Shown here piece by piece: positions 1 to 6,622 of a stretch of 10,115 nucleotides of DNA; position 1 is the first letter of the stretch; every line of letters starts with the position of its first letter. The notes under the pieces were generated by a model. It did no database searches and was not told the DNA's origin. It worked only from the letters and a program-made list of their open reading frames with translations. The DNA is taken from positions 1 to 10,115 of the forward strand of contig PCBQ01000062.1 of assembly GCA_002731395.1 (NCBI GenBank), read 5' to 3'. A program made the translations under genes and the position numbers. The stretch is from Methanobacteriota archaeon (lineage in GTDB: Archaea > Thermoplasmatota > Poseidoniia > Poseidoniales > Poseidoniaceae).

Positions 1-27
1 CCCTCTATTGAGATCTATCTTACTCAT
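1..27 (-). CDS. possible 5' end of a further minus-strand gene, truncated by the window edge
   Basis: On the minus strand, 26 bases beyond the hutI stop codon, an ATG at 27-25 opens a frame that runs off the window with nine codons (MSKIDLNRG). A G-rich stretch (GGCGGGG) ends a few bases before this ATG and could act as a ribosome binding site. An earlier ATG at 53-51 reaches an in-frame stop almost at once, so it is not the start. The spacing fits a co-transcribed gene after hutI, perhaps another histidine-degradation gene, but nine residues cannot identify it. Confidence 0.3.
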
Positions 28-53
28 TTTGCCCCGCCTTCTCTATCAATCAT

Positions 54-1301
54 CTATGGAACGATATGTATTGTGTTCTCATGTTTTGTCACATGGCCAT
101 CCACAACGGTCCAACGAAACGGATCATGACCCGGACTAAGGCACCAGCCTTGCCATGATCGACTTGATAGGACGTTCAATGAACCAGCAGCTCCCTGTTC
201 CAAAACGCCGTGAGCGAGACCATCTCGACGTGGTACGCTACGGGCGGCGGTGGTGGTCACCGCAGCCAAAGCATCCTGAGGTGTAACGCCTGCTCGATGA
301 ACGGCAAGTGACGCAGCAAAAGGCAGGCTCAGTGAAGGGCAATTTGGGTTAAAGTCTGATGCGATGGTAAACGGTCCCGGTGTAGCGGTGATCTCAGGCA
401 TGTCCAAGTTCATCATGTGTGGCGTCCCTGGAAGGTAACCTGTGATCACATCAGCCTCGGCCAAAGCAACCCGACCTTCCCGCGATGTCTTAAGCGCGTG
501 ATCAGCGGTGACCACACCCAACTTTGCTGCCAATGCTGCGCCACCCCCGTCCACGAATTCATCGATGTGCAACCGGCCAGCGAGGCCTTGAGACATGGCG
601 TTCGTCATGATACGCTCCGTTGACTCGACGGAAAACCACCCCGGCTCGCAAAAGACATCGACGCTCTCAGCCAAACCTTGGGCAATCACAGCGGGCAACT
701 GTTCATCCAAAAGCCGCTCCACTGTACTGTCCTCATCGTCCCCATCCGGGATGGCGTGAGCACCAAGCCACGTGGTATGGGTGCCGGGCAAACCCTCCAC
801 CGAACCCGTGTCGTGGGCCGCTTGAATCAACTTCAATTCGGCCTGGGTTTCGAGGCCGTATCCCGATTTCGCCTCCAAATACGTGGTACCGGATCGGCGG
901 GCGATGATGGACCTGCTGATCCCAATCTGCTGGAGGTGATCTAATGTCGCGTTCGATGTGGCACGAACAGTGCGACCAATACCACCTCCCTGCGCAGCAA
1001 TGTCCTGATAGGACATTCCACGAAGCCGCATTCCAACTTCGTCACTTCGATCTCCATCCCATATGAGGTGCGTATGCGCGTCAATCAATCCCGGGATGAT
1101 CGACTTGTCACCGACATCCAGTACCTGCAGGTCTTGCCGGGCCCCGCCGTTTGCGTCAAATTGTTCCACCAGTTCACCTGATGCTTGAATAGATTCAATG
1201 ACGCCGTCTTCTATGAGAATGTCCGCTCCATCGATGATTGTTACGGAATCATGTAATGCGTGTGTGACAACCGTTCCGGTGGTCGTGACCAGAAGGCGCA
1301 T
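54..1301 (-). CDS. hutI: imidazolonepropionase (histidine degradation)
   Basis: HutI hydrolyses 4-imidazolone-5-propanoate to N-formimidoyl-L-glutamate, the third step of cytoplasmic histidine degradation. The 415-residue protein is a typical amidohydrolase of normal family length. Visible family signatures are DAHTHL (74-79), GGGIGRTVRAT (105-115), EAKSGYGL (143-150), LGAHAIP (179-185), DVFCEPGWFS (215-224) and SDFNPN (315-320). By comparison with the Bacillus enzyme, the metal ligands would be H76, H78, H245 and D316, with E248 and H268 as catalytic residues; all are present. I chose the ATG at 1301-1299 because GGTGGGA lies just upstream and the protein then begins in the usual first beta strand. 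An ATG 39 bases earlier (1340) would add a non-homologous tail. It is divergent from kae1, so it has its own promoter. No other hut gene is complete in the window. Confidence 0.93.
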   Translation of the reverse strand: MRLLVTTTGTVVTHALHDSVTIIDGADILIEDGVIESIQASGELVEQFDANGGARQDLQVLDVGDKSIIPGLIDAHTHLIWDGDRSDEVGMRLRGMSYQDIAAQGGGIGRTVRATSNATLDHLQQIGISRSIIARRSGTTYLEAKSGYGLETQAELKLIQAAHDTGSVEGLPGTHTTWLGAHAIPDGDDEDSTVERLLDEQLPAVIAQGLAESVDVFCEPGWFSVESTERIMTNAMSQGLAGRLHIDEFVDGGGAALAAKLGVVTADHALKTSREGRVALAEADVITGYLPGTPHMMNLDMPEITATPGPFTIASDFNPNCPSLSLPFAASLAVHRAGVTPQDALAAVTTTAARSVPRRDGLAHGVLEQGAAGSLNVLSSRSWQGWCLSPGHDPFRWTVVDGHVTKHENTIHIVP

Positions 1302-1321
1302 GGTCCCACCAGAAGGTGAGG

Positions 1322-1338
1322 GTTGATGAATCATCAAC
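1322..1338. promoter_or_regulatory. 17-bp palindrome in the hutI/kae1 divergent gap (possible operator)
   Basis: The sequence GTTGATGA-A-TCATCAAC is a perfect inverted repeat of two 8-base arms around one central base. It lies in the middle of the 50-base gap between the divergent start codons of hutI (1301) and kae1 (1352), 20 bases from the first and 13 from the second. Symmetry and position suit a dimeric repressor site, most plausibly controlling hutI, but no regulator is identified. It could also fold as a hairpin in either 5' untranslated region. Confidence 0.45.
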
Positions 1339-1351
1339 ACGGCGGGTCATC

Positions 1352-2359
1352 ATGGACGGTTGGGTTCTCGGGCTAGAATCAACGGCACACACCCTGTCAT
1401 TCGGCGCCGTGCGAAGCGACGGCAGCACGCTTCCAGCTGCCATTGATGCCATCCGTCCTAGGGAAGGTGGGATTCACCCGCGTGAGGCAGCGGATCATCA
1501 TAGGGACGTTGCGCAAAGTTTGCTGAGCAACTTGCTCGAACGCCATGGTCTGTCCATGTCCGACCTCGCGGGTGTTGCGTATTCTCAAGGCCCCGGCATG
1601 GGACCCTGTCTTCAAGTGGGCGCAGGTATTGCTCGTGCGCTTTCAGCTGCCCATGACGTTCCGCTCATTGGTGTGAACCATTGTGTGGCACACATCGAAA
1701 TCGGGCGATGGGAATGCGATTGCGACGATCCTGTGTTGCTCTATGTTTCGGGTGGAAACACGCAGGTCATCACGAGGTTGGCAGGAAAATACCGTGTCCT
1801 TGGAGAAACCCTCGATATCGGTATTGGAAACATGCTCGACAAATTTGCACGCAAATTTGGCCACCCCTTCCCAGGAGGGCCTGTCATTGAACAACATGCC
1901 AGCGCATACATCGAGGCAAATCCCAATGCCAGTTTGAAGGGTCTAGAACTGCCATATGCCGTTCGTGGCATGGACATGGCATTCTCCGGACTCATGACAG
2001 CAGCGGTCGCCATGGTGCATCGAGGCGTGCCGTTTGATGCCGTGTGTTGGTCGTTGCAGGAACACGCGTTCGCGGCGTGTGTTGAAGTCGCCGAACGTGC
2101 CATGGCGCATGCTGGTAAGCACGAGCTTCTGCTTGGTGGTGGTGTTGCATGCAATCAGCGGCTGCGCAACATGTGCGACACCATGGCGGTGGAACGAGAG
2201 GGGACGAGTCACGCCCCGCCGCGGATGTATTGCATCGACAACGGCACCATGATCGCACAGCTTGGATGGCTTGAACTGAACGCTGGACGAACCACGCCAT
2301 ACCATGCGTCTGCCGTCGACCCTGGCTTGCGGACAGATGCGACACCAATCGTGTGGTAG
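1352..2359 (+). CDS. kae1: Kae1/TsaD, tRNA N6-threonylcarbamoyladenosine transferase catalytic subunit (KEOPS)
   Basis: Kae1 is the catalytic subunit of the KEOPS complex. It transfers the threonylcarbamoyl group from TC-AMP to adenosine 37 of ANN-decoding tRNAs. The 335-residue ASKHA-fold protein opens with VLGLESTAHT (5-14). It shows the metal-binding motif NHCVAHIEIGR (109-119), YVSGGNTQ (131-138), AFSGL (210-214), LLGGGVACNQRL (260-271) and CIDNGTMIAQLG (294-305). The expected iron/metal ligands H110, H114, Y131 and D296 are all there. The NHC-HIEIGR and CIDNG wording is the archaeal/eukaryotic type rather than bacterial TsaD. There is no fused Bud32 kinase domain, unlike some euryarchaeal orthologs, so Bud32 must be elsewhere. 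The ATG at 1352 gives the canonical N-terminus; an upstream in-frame GTG at 1316 would add twelve residues running through the palindrome and is unlikely. Confidence 0.96.
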   Translation: MDGWVLGLESTAHTLSFGAVRSDGSTLPAAIDAIRPREGGIHPREAADHHRDVAQSLLSNLLERHGLSMSDLAGVAYSQGPGMGPCLQVGAGIARALSAAHDVPLIGVNHCVAHIEIGRWECDCDDPVLLYVSGGNTQVITRLAGKYRVLGETLDIGIGNMLDKFARKFGHPFPGGPVIEQHASAYIEANPNASLKGLELPYAVRGMDMAFSGLMTAAVAMVHRGVPFDAVCWSLQEHAFAACVEVAERAMAHAGKHELLLGGGVACNQRLRNMCDTMAVEREGTSHAPPRMYCIDNGTMIAQLGWLELNAGRTTPYHASAVDPGLRTDATPIVW

Positions 2360-2376
2360 CCTTCCATTGCCAATCC

Positions 2377-2383
2377 TTTTTAT
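2377..2383 (+). promoter_or_regulatory. T-rich element: possible TATA-like box or kae1 terminator
   Basis: The 57-base gap between kae1 and the next gene contains TTTTTAT, the only clearly A+T-rich spot in it. It lies about 34 bases before the GTG at 2417. That distance suits an archaeal TATA box with a short leader, but a T-run just after a stop codon could equally be an archaeal terminator. No BRE-like purine stretch stands out before it. Confidence 0.25.
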
Positions 2384-2416
2384 CCCGTGGTCAGGGCATT
2401 GGCTTGAGGAAGCATC

Positions 2417-3280
2417 GTGCAGGGTCGAGGTGGTCGTGGTGGACGTCGTCGCGAACCGCTGAATCCATTTGCCCAAAATGCAAGTGCTGAACGTCAACGC
2501 CGCCGTGAGGAGAACGCTAAGCGCGCCCGTGACGCTGAGGCTCAACAACAACGGACCGCAGGGTCCCGACCCGGTGGCCAACCACAAGGTCAGGATGAAC
2601 TGCTGCGAAAAGCTGCAGAGGCCCAGAAAGCATTGCAGGACAAAGCAACTGGGACCGTTGAGGTTGAATCAGCGACCACCGTCGATGCATCGGCTCCAGC
2701 GCTTCCCAGCGAGCCCGCCGAGACCGAGCGGCAACGTCTCGCCCGCCTGTCGGAAGAAAACAAGGCAGCAGCCCAATCCATCCTCAAAGCGAACTCTTCT
2801 GCTGTTGAAGCACCAGTGGTGATTTCCGAGGAAACATCGACGGTGACAGCGGCTGCGGCTGCGGTCGAGCCCGTCGCAGTGGTGCCTGAACCCGTAGGCG
2901 TTGATGCCCAAGAATCGCTGTCCACCGGTTCCCAGAACGTTTTCAAACAGATTGCTGTTAAACCAGCGGGTCGTTCAACCGGGCAACGTCGCAAAGGCTC
3001 ACGTGACAAGAAGGGTGGAGGACGGCAAAAGCAGGTCAAGAAGCTCAACCGTCAGAAATACCTGGAATACAAGTATGCGGCTCGTGACATGCTTGCTGAT
3101 CCAGGAGTCGCTGAAGAACACCGCTCGAATTTGCTTGGTCAAATCTGGGCCAAAGGCGAAAGGATATCGTTTGAAGCTGCCATTGAGTACATCGAGCAAA
3201 AGGAGGCAGAAGGCATCCTTCCTCCGACCGTCGCAGCAGAATTACAGAGGCTCATTCGTCGCATGGAAACAAGGAGATGA
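2417..3280 (+). CDS. uncharacterised low-complexity protein with basic C-terminal helical domain
   Basis: I do not recognise this 287-residue protein. It starts with a short RG-rich patch (residues 3-12, GRGGRGGRRR). Charged Ala/Glu/Arg/Gln-rich segments follow that probably form helices or coiled coil (24-48, 60-78, 102-125). Next come an acidic Ala/Val/Pro/Glu linker (about 128-168), a Lys/Arg/Gly-rich stretch (186-213), and an apparently folded helical region (about 210-287) rich in aromatic and basic residues such as KYLEYKYAARDML. There is no signal peptide or membrane segment. The layout suggests a cytoplasmic nucleic-acid- or ribosome-associated protein with a disordered N-terminal half, but that is inference from composition only. 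The GTG start at 2417 follows TGAGG (2405-2409) at good spacing. The next gene's ribosome binding site overlaps its stop codon. Confidence 0.75.
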   Translation: MQGRGGRGGRRREPLNPFAQNASAERQRRREENAKRARDAEAQQQRTAGSRPGGQPQGQDELLRKAAEAQKALQDKATGTVEVESATTVDASAPALPSEPAETERQRLARLSEENKAAAQSILKANSSAVEAPVVISEETSTVTAAAAAVEPVAVVPEPVGVDAQESLSTGSQNVFKQIAVKPAGRSTGQRRKGSRDKKGGGRQKQVKKLNRQKYLEYKYAARDMLADPGVAEEHRSNLLGQIWAKGERISFEAAIEYIEQKEAEGILPPTVAAELQRLIRRMETRR

Positions 3281-3284
3281 CGAT

Positions 3285-3782
3285 ATGGACACGATACAAA
3301 ACAACGCCGTCGCATCCGTCCATTACACAGGCACATTCCCTGACACGGGTGAAGTGTTCGACTCCAGCGAAGGAAGGGACCCACTTGTTTTTCTTGTCGG
3401 ACACCGACAAATGATCTCCGGCTTCGAAGAGGAGATGCTCGGTGCGAAGGTCGGTGACCGTCGAACGTTCACGCTTGAACCAGAGCGTGCCTACGGGCTA
3501 CCTGATGAAGCCAATGTGACGACCTTCCCCCGTGGAGACTTCGCAGCCGTCGAAGCTCAAGTCCCGCTTGAGGTCGGGATGACGCTGGTTGCTGACATGT
3601 TGGATGGACCACGTCCCTTCACCATCATCGCCGTCGAAGACGACACCATCAGAGCAGATTTCAATCACAAACTCGCAGGCAAGCATCTTACGTTCTCCGT
3701 CGAGGTTGTCGAGTTGCGTGCTGCTGATGAAAGCGAAATCTCGCATGGACACGTCCACGGCAAGGGTGGCGTTATCCACTGA
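3285..3782 (+). CDS. slyD: SlyD-type FKBP peptidyl-prolyl cis-trans isomerase
   Basis: This 165-residue cytoplasmic FKBP catalyses prolyl isomerisation and probably acts as a folding chaperone. The FKBP halves are residues 8-70 (VHYTGTFPDTGEVFDSS, then GFEEEMLGAKVGD at 46-58) and about 126-145 (FNHKLAGKHLTFSVEVVELR, the SlyD-type closing strand). Between them lies the insert-in-flap chaperone domain, beginning with AYGLPDEANV (69-78). The C-terminus (HGHVHGKGG, 154-162) is a short form of the metal-binding histidine tail of SlyD; only a few histidines remain, so nickel storage is doubtful. The ATG at 3285 follows AGGAG (3272-3276) at eight bases, and that site overlaps the stop of the preceding gene, so the two are probably co-transcribed. 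The symbol follows the family, not a proven ortholog. Confidence 0.92.
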   Translation: MDTIQNNAVASVHYTGTFPDTGEVFDSSEGRDPLVFLVGHRQMISGFEEEMLGAKVGDRRTFTLEPERAYGLPDEANVTTFPRGDFAAVEAQVPLEVGMTLVADMLDGPRPFTIIAVEDDTIRADFNHKLAGKHLTFSVEVVELRAADESEISHGHVHGKGGVIH

Positions 3783-3824
3783 CGGGGACGAGGGTTCAAG
3801 GGGCGGTTCGGCTGGCTTTAGGCC

Positions 3825-5408
3825 ATGGACGAACAGGCCCGCCGCACCCTTGGCGGACTCCCACTGGAATTGTTCAGCACCTCTGCCAGTCTTTCTGACG
3901 ACCACCACGGGCATGGTGAACCCGGTTCGGCTCCATACGCCCGCGGCATCCACCGCACCATGTACACCCAACGTCGGTGGACCATGCGCCAATATGCAGG
4001 TTTCTCATCAGCATCAGCGACAAACGAACGGTTCCGTTTGCTTTTGGAACGGGGCCAAAAAGGGCTCTCTGTGGCCTTCGATTTGCCGACTCAACTCGGC
4101 CTGGATGCCGATGATCCGTTATCCATGGGCGAAGTAGGGCGGGTCGGTGTCTCGATTTCGACACTCGAGGACATGAGGGAGCTGTTTCATCAAATCCCAC
4201 TCGACAAAGTTTCGACCTCGATGACCATCAATGCTCCAGCGATGGTCCTCCTGGCCATGTACATCGTGGTCGCCGAAGAGCAAGGCATTCCTTCTGAGGC
4301 CATTTCAGGGACGATTCAAAACGACATTCTGAAGGAATACATCGCTCGGGGGACGTACATTTTTCCACCTGAACCAAGCATGCGGCTGATCAGCGATATT
4401 TTCGAGTACTGCGCTACCAATGTGCCCAGATGGAACACCATCAGCATCTCAGGTTATCACATCCGCGAAGCAGGTTCGACCGCGGCCCAGGAACTGGCCT
4501 TCACCTTGGCGAACGCCTTGCAGTACGTTGACGATGCAATTTCACGCGGCCTGGATGTTGATGCATTCGCGCCTCGTCTTTCCTTTTTCTTCAATTGCCA
4601 CAACGATTTCTTTGAAGAAGTCGCTAAATTCAGAGCCGCCCGCGTATTGTGGCATGACCTCATGATGGAGCGGTATGCACCGAAAAACCCGAAATCCTCG
4701 ATGCTCAGGTTCCACACCCAGGTTGCAGGTGTGTCCCTCACCGCACAGCAGCCACTCAACAACATTGCTCGTGTCACCATCCAAGCCTTGGCCGCGGTGT
4801 GCGGGGGCACCCAATCGCTGCATACAAACTCGTACGATGAGGCCCTTGGGTTGCCCACGGAATCCTCGGCCACCGTTGCTCTCCGGACACAGCAAATCAT
4901 TGCAGAAGAATCTGGTGCGGCTGACGTTGTGGACCCACTTGGTGGCTCATACCACGTCGAGCGATTGACGACGCTCATGATCGAAGAAGTGCGTGCAGAA
5001 CTGGACCGAATTGACTCCAAAGGTGGAGCACTCAAAGCGGTGGAAGCCGGGTACCAGCAGCGTGAGATTCACAAGGCAGCCTTTGCCCACCAGCGCGCGT
5101 TGGAAACAGGAATGCGCAACATCGTCGGAGTCAACGTGCACACCATGGACGAATCTGCATCACCACCCGTGCAAACCATTGATGCTGACTTGGCACGGGC
5201 TCAGGAAGCGAGGCTCAAGGACGTCCGGGAAAATCGAGATGAGCAACGGACAGGTCAAGCACTCATGGCGCTAGAAGAGGCAAGTCACTCGGACAAAAAC
5301 GTCATGCCTTTCGTGCTCGAAGCGGTACGAGCAGAGGCCACCGTTGGGGAAATTTGCGGTGTTCTGCGAAAGGTCTTCGGCGAATATACGCCACCAAGTG
5401 GATTTTGA
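3825..5408 (+). CDS. mcmA1: methylmalonyl-CoA mutase, catalytic (large/N-terminal) subunit
   Basis: This enzyme interconverts (R)-methylmalonyl-CoA and succinyl-CoA by an adenosylcobalamin radical mechanism. The 527 residues cover only the TIM-barrel substrate-binding part. The C-terminal DxHxxG cobalamin-binding domain is absent, as usual for archaeal split mutases, so a separate small subunit must exist outside the window. Signatures are RRWTMRQYAGFSSA (50-63), GLSVAFDLPTQLG (80-92), GTIQNDILKEYIAR (162-175), ISISGYHIREAG (206-217) and GGTQSLHTNSYDEALGLPT. Y57 and R175 align with the Propionibacterium residues Tyr89 and Arg207, which hold the substrate carboxylate; isobutyryl-CoA mutases replace these, so methylmalonyl-CoA is the likely substrate. 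H212 matches catalytic His244. It starts 42 bases after slyD with a weak ribosome binding site and is followed by the epimerase. Confidence 0.96.
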   Translation: MDEQARRTLGGLPLELFSTSASLSDDHHGHGEPGSAPYARGIHRTMYTQRRWTMRQYAGFSSASATNERFRLLLERGQKGLSVAFDLPTQLGLDADDPLSMGEVGRVGVSISTLEDMRELFHQIPLDKVSTSMTINAPAMVLLAMYIVVAEEQGIPSEAISGTIQNDILKEYIARGTYIFPPEPSMRLISDIFEYCATNVPRWNTISISGYHIREAGSTAAQELAFTLANALQYVDDAISRGLDVDAFAPRLSFFFNCHNDFFEEVAKFRAARVLWHDLMMERYAPKNPKSSMLRFHTQVAGVSLTAQQPLNNIARVTIQALAAVCGGTQSLHTNSYDEALGLPTESSATVALRTQQIIAEESGAADVVDPLGGSYHVERLTTLMIEEVRAELDRIDSKGGALKAVEAGYQQREIHKAAFAHQRALETGMRNIVGVNVHTMDESASPPVQTIDADLARAQEARLKDVRENRDEQRTGQALMALEEASHSDKNVMPFVLEAVRAEATVGEICGVLRKVFGEYTPPSGF

Positions 5409-5411
5409 GGG
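5407..5411 (+). promoter_or_regulatory. ribosome binding site deciding the epimerase start
   Basis: GAGGG overlaps the mutase stop codon. It directly abuts an ATG at 5412, which is too close for initiation, but lies six bases before a second in-frame ATG at 5418. The second ATG is therefore preferred, shortening the protein by two residues. Its position makes translation of the epimerase likely to depend on ribosomes finishing the mutase. Confidence 0.6.
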
Positions 5412-5417
5412 ATGTCG

Positions 5418-5855
5418 ATGGACTTTGGACCGATCACGCTGGACCACATCGGTATCGCAACGGAGAATTTAGACAACGGTTCTCCATTTTGGAGATTAAT
5501 TGGGCTCACCCAAGGCCCTCATGACGAACGGGTGGGCGACCAAGGCGTCACAACTCGTTTCTTTTCGACCGATGCTGGTGAGACCAGATCACCTCCAAAG
5601 ATCGAACTGCTTGAACCAACCGGGCCTGACACACCGATTGGGCGGTTTCTCGCACGTCGTGGGCCGGGCGTACAACAGGTGTGTTTTCGCGTCGGTGATC
5701 TTGAGGGGTTAATTCAGCACCTTATGGATCACGGCGTTCGCATGATTGACGAGACACCACGCCAAGGTGCGGGTGGCATGCGCATTGCCTTTGTGCATCC
5801 GAAATCGACGGGCGGCGTGCTTGTTGAGTTGTCGTCAAAGGACGAAGGAGCATGA
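5418..5855 (+). CDS. mce: methylmalonyl-CoA epimerase (vicinal oxygen chelate fold)
   Basis: The epimerase interconverts (S)- and (R)-methylmalonyl-CoA and so feeds the mutase encoded immediately upstream. The 145-residue protein has the two-half VOC fold and strong family wording: LDHIGIATENLD (8-19), KIELLEPTGPDTPIGRFL (61-78), HGVRMIDETPRQGAGG (105-120) and HPKSTGGVLVEL (127-138). Metal ligands by comparison with the Propionibacterium enzyme would be H10, E63, residue 87 and E137. Residue 87 is Gln here: the usual His-His pair is Gln-Gln (86-87). Such a ligand set could still bind a metal, but activity cannot be taken for granted. The stop overlaps the ABC ATPase start as ATGA. The chosen start, two codons inside the longest frame, has better ribosome-binding-site spacing. 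Confidence 0.9.
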   Translation: MDFGPITLDHIGIATENLDNGSPFWRLIGLTQGPHDERVGDQGVTTRFFSTDAGETRSPPKIELLEPTGPDTPIGRFLARRGPGVQQVCFRVGDLEGLIQHLMDHGVRMIDETPRQGAGGMRIAFVHPKSTGGVLVELSSKDEGA

Positions 5856-6622
5856 CATCTACCTCGCCAGAACAATCTCCCCTCGTTGCTTTGAGGGACG
5901 TCAACAAGACCTTCGGAGACATCGTGGCGGTCGAGGGCATTACGGCAAACATCGAGCGCTGCACCAGCACCGCCCTCATTGGGGGGAACGGGGCCGGCAA
6001 AACGACCCTGTTGAGGTTGCTGGCAGGGGTCTATCGGCCGACGACCGGCACCGCTCAATTTGCAGACGGTGATTTGACCCAGCATCGCAGGCGCATTGGC
6101 GTCATGACCGAATCAACAGGTCTACATCTTCGACTCACTGCTTGGGAAAACATTCGCTTCCATGCCCGACTCTTTGGCATGCAGGATGAACGCTCAAGAC
6201 AGAGGAGCGAAGCGTTGGCGGTTCAGTTGGGCCTTGGCGGGGCACTCGATCGAAGAACTGAGGGGTTTAGCCGGGGGATGCGACAAAAAACAGCCTTGAT
6301 ACGTGCCTTGGTCCACGAACCCGAGCTGCTGCTCCTGGACGAACCAACAGCAGGGTTGGACATCACCAGTGCAAGGGCTGTTCGAGCCCTGATTGAAGCC
6401 CTCGTCGACGAAGGACGAGGCGTGGTTTGGTCAACCCACGACCTACGGGCGGCACGTGTTTGTGAACGCGTTATGGTCATGCATAATGCGAGGCTGGTTG
6501 CTGATGGGCGTGTGAATGATTTGCTCGAGGAACACAACACACAGTCGTTGGAAGCGTTGTATCTGGAATTGACGAGTGAAGCGACTCCTGAATTTCAAGC
6601 AGGCATGGAGGTTGGCCTTTGA
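5852..6622 (+). CDS. ABC transporter ATP-binding protein, NatA-like (ABC-2 type exporter)
   Basis: This is the ATPase subunit of an ABC exporter, forming a pair with the permease that follows. In 256 residues it shows Walker A GGNGAGKTT (44-52), signature FSRGMRQ (139-145, the degenerate LSGGQ typical of NatA and related exporters), Walker B with LLLLDEPTAGLD (159-170) and the switch histidine H196 in WSTHD. The Q-loop position in GVMTESTG appears to be E87 rather than Gln; related NatA proteins, as I recall them, also have an acidic residue in this region. Its start codon overlaps the epimerase stop (ATGA) and its stop overlaps the permease TTG start, so the three genes are translationally coupled. 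Substrate is unknown; NatA resemblance (sodium export) is only a family-level hint. Confidence 0.93.
   Translation: MTSTSPEQSPLVALRDVNKTFGDIVAVEGITANIERCTSTALIGGNGAGKTTLLRLLAGVYRPTTGTAQFADGDLTQHRRRIGVMTESTGLHLRLTAWENIRFHARLFGMQDERSRQRSEALAVQLGLGGALDRRTEGFSRGMRQKTALIRALVHEPELLLLDEPTAGLDITSARAVRALIEALVDEGRGVVWSTHDLRAARVCERVMVMHNARLVADGRVNDLLEEHNTQSLEALYLELTSEATPEFQAGMEVGL
6607..6612 (+). promoter_or_regulatory. strong ribosome binding site supporting a TTG start for the permease
   Basis: GGAGGT lies within the last codons of the ATPase gene, six bases before the TTG at 6619. Such a strong, well-spaced site favours TTG over the internal ATG at 6640, whose upstream GAAGG is weaker. The TTG overlaps the ATPase stop codon (TTGA). 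Confidence 0.65.

Noticed and set aside
1316..1351. A longer Kae1 beginning at the GTG at 1316.
   Set aside because: The extra residues have no family counterpart and would run through the palindrome; ATG 1352 gives the standard N-terminus.
1840..1859. CAAATTTG occurring twice, 12 bases apart, looking like a paired operator.
   Set aside because: It lies inside kae1 and is explained by the conserved protein segment DKFARKFG.
1943..2587. A 214-codon open frame on the minus strand opposite kae1 and the following gene.
   Set aside because: It opposes two well-supported genes, has a Cys/His/Arg-rich composition typical of antisense reading, and no recognisable motif.
3783..3824. A promoter or terminator in the 42-base gap before the mutase gene.
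   Set aside because: The gap is G-rich with no TATA-like stretch, T-run or clear hairpin; read-through from slyD is the simpler view.
4457..5035. A 192-codon open frame on the minus strand inside the mutase gene.
   Set aside because: The plus strand encodes a highly conserved mutase across this stretch; the antisense product shows no family features and no ribosome binding site.
3825..5408. Mutase as isobutyryl-CoA or another acyl-CoA mutase.
   Set aside because: The carboxylate-binding Tyr (Y57) and Arg (R175) of methylmalonyl-CoA mutase are both present, and a methylmalonyl-CoA epimerase follows directly.
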